Below, in pieces: positions 61,148-64,000 of a DNA stretch of 64,000 nucleotides. The stretch's first letter is position 1; every line of letters begins with the position of its first letter. The notes under the pieces were generated by a model. The model saw only the letters and a program-made list of their open reading frames with translations. It was not told the DNA's origin and made no database searches. The position numbers and the translations under genes were made by a program. Source of the stretch: Aureimonas pseudogalii (GTDB taxonomy: Bacteria; Pseudomonadota; Alphaproteobacteria; Rhizobiales; Rhizobiaceae); assembly GCF_014196835.1 (NCBI RefSeq), contig NZ_JACIEK010000016.1, positions 1 through 64,000 of the forward strand, in the 5' to 3' direction.

Positions 61148-63275
61148 TCAGTTCCTGCGTTCGCGAAGGGCGAGGACGGCGGCGAGGTCCACGCAGCCGA
61201 AGAAGAGGGCGCGGAAGGCGTAGGGCAGCGTCGTTCCGGCCAGCAGCGTCTGGAGCGCCGTCAGCAGCAGCGCGCCGCCGACCATGCCGAGAAAATGCCC
61301 GCGTCCGCCGGTGATGAGGGCGCCGCCGACCACGACGACGGCGATCGAGGGCAGGAGGTAGTCGTCGCCCATGCCCAGACTGGCCTGACCGGAGAAGCCG
61401 GTGAGGAGGATGCCGACGAGGGCGGCGCACACCGCCGAGAGAACGTAGACGCCGACGATGACGCGTCCGGTCCGGATGCCGGACAGGCGCGCGGCTTCGA
61501 GGCTGTTTCCCACGGCATAGACGCGCCGGCCGAAGGCGGTGCGCCCGAGGAGCCGCGTGCCGGCGACGAGGAAGAGAAGCAGCAGCGCGAGCACCGGCGT
61601 CATGCCTGCGATCTTGCTCGTCATCGGTCAGCGCAGGCCCGGCGAGGCGAAGCCCGAAGGCGTGCCGCCCGAATAGAGGAGCGCGATGCCCTGGAGGATG
61701 CCGTTCGCCGCGAGCGTCACCGCGATGGGCGAGAGGCCGAGAGCGACGACGCCGAGCCCGTTGAGGAGACCGATGAGGGCGGCGAGCGCGAAAACCGTGG
61801 GGACGGCATAGAGGAGCGCGGCGTCCGAACCCTGGACGAGACCGGCGAGAAGAATGCCGGAGAGGCCGATCGTCCAGGGCACCGAGAGGTCGAGCCCGCC
61901 GGTGAGGATCACCGAGCCCTGCCCGAGTGCGAGGATGATGAGAAAGGTCGAGAGGACGAGGAGCGAGTTCCAGAAGCCCCCGTTCAGAAGCGTGTTGCCG
62001 AGAACCACCTGCGTCGCGACCAGCACGACGAGGAGACAGACACAAGCGGGCACGGCGTAGCGCAGCGCCGCGGCATGGCGCTGGAGGAAGCCAGGCTCGG
62101 GCAGCGCGTCGCCCGGCGCGCGCACACGCCCTCGCGACGCGACGAAGGCGAGTTTTCGGTCGGCGCCGGGGCGCTGCGAGACATGGGTGCCCGCCCGACG
62201 TGCCCGGATGGCACCACGAAGCGTCCGCAGGCGGTCGGCGAGGACGGAATGGCGCGACAGCGAACCGAGAAGCACCGCGGCGAGCAGCACGCCGCCCTCG
62301 GCGATGGTGGAGAAGTAGGCGGAGACGTTCAGCGCGAGAAGGATGTTGACGACGATCATCAGCACGAAGGCGCCGAAGATCGTTCCCACCCGTCCGCCCT
62401 TGCCGCCGCCGAGCTGCGTTCCGCCGATGACGACGGCCGCGAACATCGAGAGCAGCAGCGAGTTGCCGACGAGCGGATCGCCGGATCCGGTCTGCGCGCT
62501 GACGAAGACGCCGGCCAGCCCGTAGAAGCCGCCCGCCAGCACGTAGGCGCCGAAGCGCACCAGCGGAACCCGCACGCCGGTCGCCGCCGCCGAGGCGGGA
62601 TTGCTGCCGAGCGCGTAGAGCGCGACGCCGAAGGCGGTCTTCTTCAGCCAGAGCCAGAACAGGGCGGCGGCGCCAGAAGCACGAGCGAGGCCGGCAGGAG
62701 TTCGGGAACGGCATCACCCATGTAGAGGGCGCCGAGCGAGGGGAGATGAAGCCGCCGGGGTGCGACAGCACGAGAAGCGTCAGCCCCTGCACGATGAACA
62801 TGGTCGACAGCGTCACCACGATGGGCTGGAGCCGCAGCACGGCGACGAAGAACCCGCTGAAGGCGCCGACCGCCATGCCGGTGCCGATGCCAATGAGCGT
62901 CCAGAGGGCGACCGAGGCCTCCATGCCGGCCGGGTCCATCCGGCTTGCGAGGACGGCGTTGACGAGTGAGATCACCGCGCCGGCGGAGAGGTCGAAGCCG
63001 CCGGAGAGAACGACGAGCGTCTGGCCCATGGCCGCGAGGGCGAGGGCGGTGCCGCCGCTCGCCTGGAAGCTGACGTCGAAATAGCTGAGCGGTCCCGGGC
63101 TGATCGCGTCGACGAGGAGAAACAGGGCGACGAAGACGAGAAGCGCCACGATCGGGCGCGGTTGCGCGCCAGCCAGCGCAGCGGCACGGACGCCCCGCCG
63201 GCCCAGCGCGCGCGAAGGGCGTTCGCGGTCTTCGAGCTTCGAAGAATGTTCGGGCAACGAGCATCGGAGATCCAC
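61148..63275 (-). pseudogene. Tandem (fused) RbsC-type sugar ABC permease gene, inactivated
   Basis: Two BPD_transp_2 permease modules lie head to tail. The first is recognisable from MGQTLVVLSGGFDLSAGAVIS and FGAYVLAGGFYGLAG, the second from LALGQGSVILTGGLDLSVPW and LLGRTAFGRRVYAVGNS. The coding frame is broken three times. Single-base shifts occur near 62743 (between GGFIS and SLGALYMGD) and near 62665 (after SLVLLA). A TGA at the complement of 61628-61630 lies where a Trp codon TGG would continue SPGLR into the second module. No ATPase or ribose-type binding-protein gene accompanies it. The start at GTG 63275 is uncertain. Confidence 0.78.
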
Positions 63276-63474
63276 GAGCGGCGTCGCGGTTTCCCTTCAG
63301 ATGGGCAATGCCTTCGGCCGCGACGCGGTCGATCGAGATTTGGGCGTTCCAATGTCGGAGCGATGAGCTAGAAGTTGACGCGTTGCCTCCAGTTTCGAGT
63401 TCCCCTTGTCCGCTTTCGCTCCCCAGCCGTCCCTTGCAGGCCTTCGCTCGCGCCTCCCGGTTCGGCGGGCCGCG

Positions 63475-64000
63475 ATGCTCTGTGCTCTTCTCCTCGCCTG
63501 CGGGCCCCTGAAGGCCGACCCGCTGACGCTGACGGACATGAACGGGCGCGTCGTCACCCTGCCCGGGCTTCCGGAGCGCATCGTCACGCTTCCCCTGCCG
63601 GCGGCTCCGACGCTGATCGCGCTCGATCGCTCGGCGCGCCGCCTCGTCGGCATTCAGCCGATCGCCCGATCGATCCTCACCGAGGGGCCGCTCGGGCGTC
63701 TGTTTCCCGAACTCGCCCGAACCGACGGCGGGTTCCTGCGTTCGGGCGCCTCGGCCTTCATGCCGAATGTCGAGGCCTTGCTGGCCCTGGAGCCCGACCT
63801 GGTCGTGCAGCGCGGCGAACTCGGACACGCGATCGTCGAGCCGCTGGAAGCGGCCGGCCTTCCTCTGCTTCTCGTCAGCTATGGCGACGAAGCGCGCAGC
63901 CTCGCCAATATCCGGCTTCTCGGCCAAGGGATCGGGCAGTCTGCGCGCGCCGAAGGCTTCGTCGCCTGGCGCGCCGAGACTGCCGAGCGCCTGCGCGCAC
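63475..64000 (+). CDS. Periplasmic binding protein of a metal, siderophore or cobalamin ABC importer (partial)
   Basis: The frame is open to the window edge (175 codons). LTLTDMNGRVVTLPGLPERI is the standard opening of TroA/FecB-like helical-backbone binding proteins (T.tD..Gr.v.lp..p.RIv). NVEALLALEPDLVVQRG is their typical N-PD-V segment. MLCALLLACGPLKAD is a short secretion signal. A TTG at 63406 in the same frame would add a basic region (SRLPVRRAA) that makes a better signal peptide, so the start is uncertain. The gene diverges from the broken permease and is unlikely to be its partner. Confidence 0.7.
   Translation, partial: MLCALLLACGPLKADPLTLTDMNGRVVTLPGLPERIVTLPLPAAPTLIALDRSARRLVGIQPIARSILTEGPLGRLFPELARTDGGFLRSGASAFMPNVEALLALEPDLVVQRGELGHAIVEPLEAAGLPLLLVSYGDEARSLANIRLLGQGIGQSARAEGFVAWRAETAERLRA

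Noticed and set aside
63475-64000. Pairing of this binding-protein gene with the broken RbsC-type permease
   Set aside because: The protein is of the TroA/FecB type used by metal and cobalamin importers, while the permease belongs to the ribose type. The two transporter classes do not share components.

Overview
This 64 kb window is GC-rich DNA, and nearly all of it is readable as genes. Its pca operon with a fused pcaDC gene and a divergent pcaQ regulator, its TTG/GTG start usage, its many ABC importers and its TIM-barrel and Gfo/Idh/MocA catabolic enzymes fit an alphaproteobacterium, most likely of the Hyphomicrobiales (an Aurantimonadaceae-like organism is a guess). No rRNA, tRNA, CRISPR array or intact insertion sequence was seen.

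Region 1 (about 0.7-26.2 kb) is a catabolic island for hydroaromatic acids. A 3-dehydroshikimate dehydratase (quiC type, 4008-5900), a type II dehydroquinase (13384-13818) and a complete protocatechuate branch of the beta-ketoadipate pathway (pcaDC-H-G-I-J-F-B with pcaQ, 18953-26162) form a chain from quinate/shikimate through protocatechuate to succinyl-CoA and acetyl-CoA. Around them are a KSTD-like flavoprotein, zinc-type and SDR dehydrogenases, two paralogous TIM-barrel proteins, a Gfo/Idh/MocA dehydrogenase, an epimerase, an aldo/keto reductase and a polar amino-acid-type ABC importer. The importer's binding protein (12216) is separated from its membrane and ATPase genes (16601-18836) by four enzyme genes, so the substrate is probably the one these enzymes consume. 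Regulators of the IclR, GntR, TetR and LysR families are interspersed, and matching dyad operators can be seen for several. No recognised quinate/shikimate dehydrogenase is present, so the first oxidation step is an open question.

Region 2 (26.2-34.8 kb) holds a run of small secreted or membrane proteins of unknown function, a 717-residue M48 membrane peptidase and an acyltransferase-3 protein. Region 3 (34.9-41.4 kb) is a sugar utilisation locus: binding protein, two permeases, a divergent ROK regulator lacking the usual zinc motif, a Gfo/Idh/MocA dehydrogenase and a ThuA-like protein. Two near-identical tandem hairpins follow the binding-protein gene.

Region 4 (42.2-47.1 kb) is a curli locus (two curlin-repeat proteins, csgF, csgG, then a third curlin-repeat gene 1.3 kb downstream). 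Its upstream leader is strikingly AT-rich and it is flanked by long stretches without recognisable genes. Region 5 (47.5-58.9 kb) contains a tetR/DUF1348 pair with its operator, a GH31 glucosidase relic, a tandem-PAS GGDEF-EAL protein, a three-domain Aas-like MFS/acyltransferase/acyl-ACP ligase fusion, a YiaAB protein with a PspA homologue under a TetR protein with three identical-type operators, and a class III nucleotide cyclase.

Region 6 (59.0-63.3 kb) is a decaying operon. A tandem RbsC-type permease gene carries two frameshifts and a nonsense codon, and beside it an SDR, a BKACE (DUF849) and a glycerate kinase have collapsed into one mosaic by deletion. With the EAL, Gfo/Idh and GH31 relics elsewhere, the window records extensive gene loss. 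The right edge cuts a periplasmic binding-protein gene.
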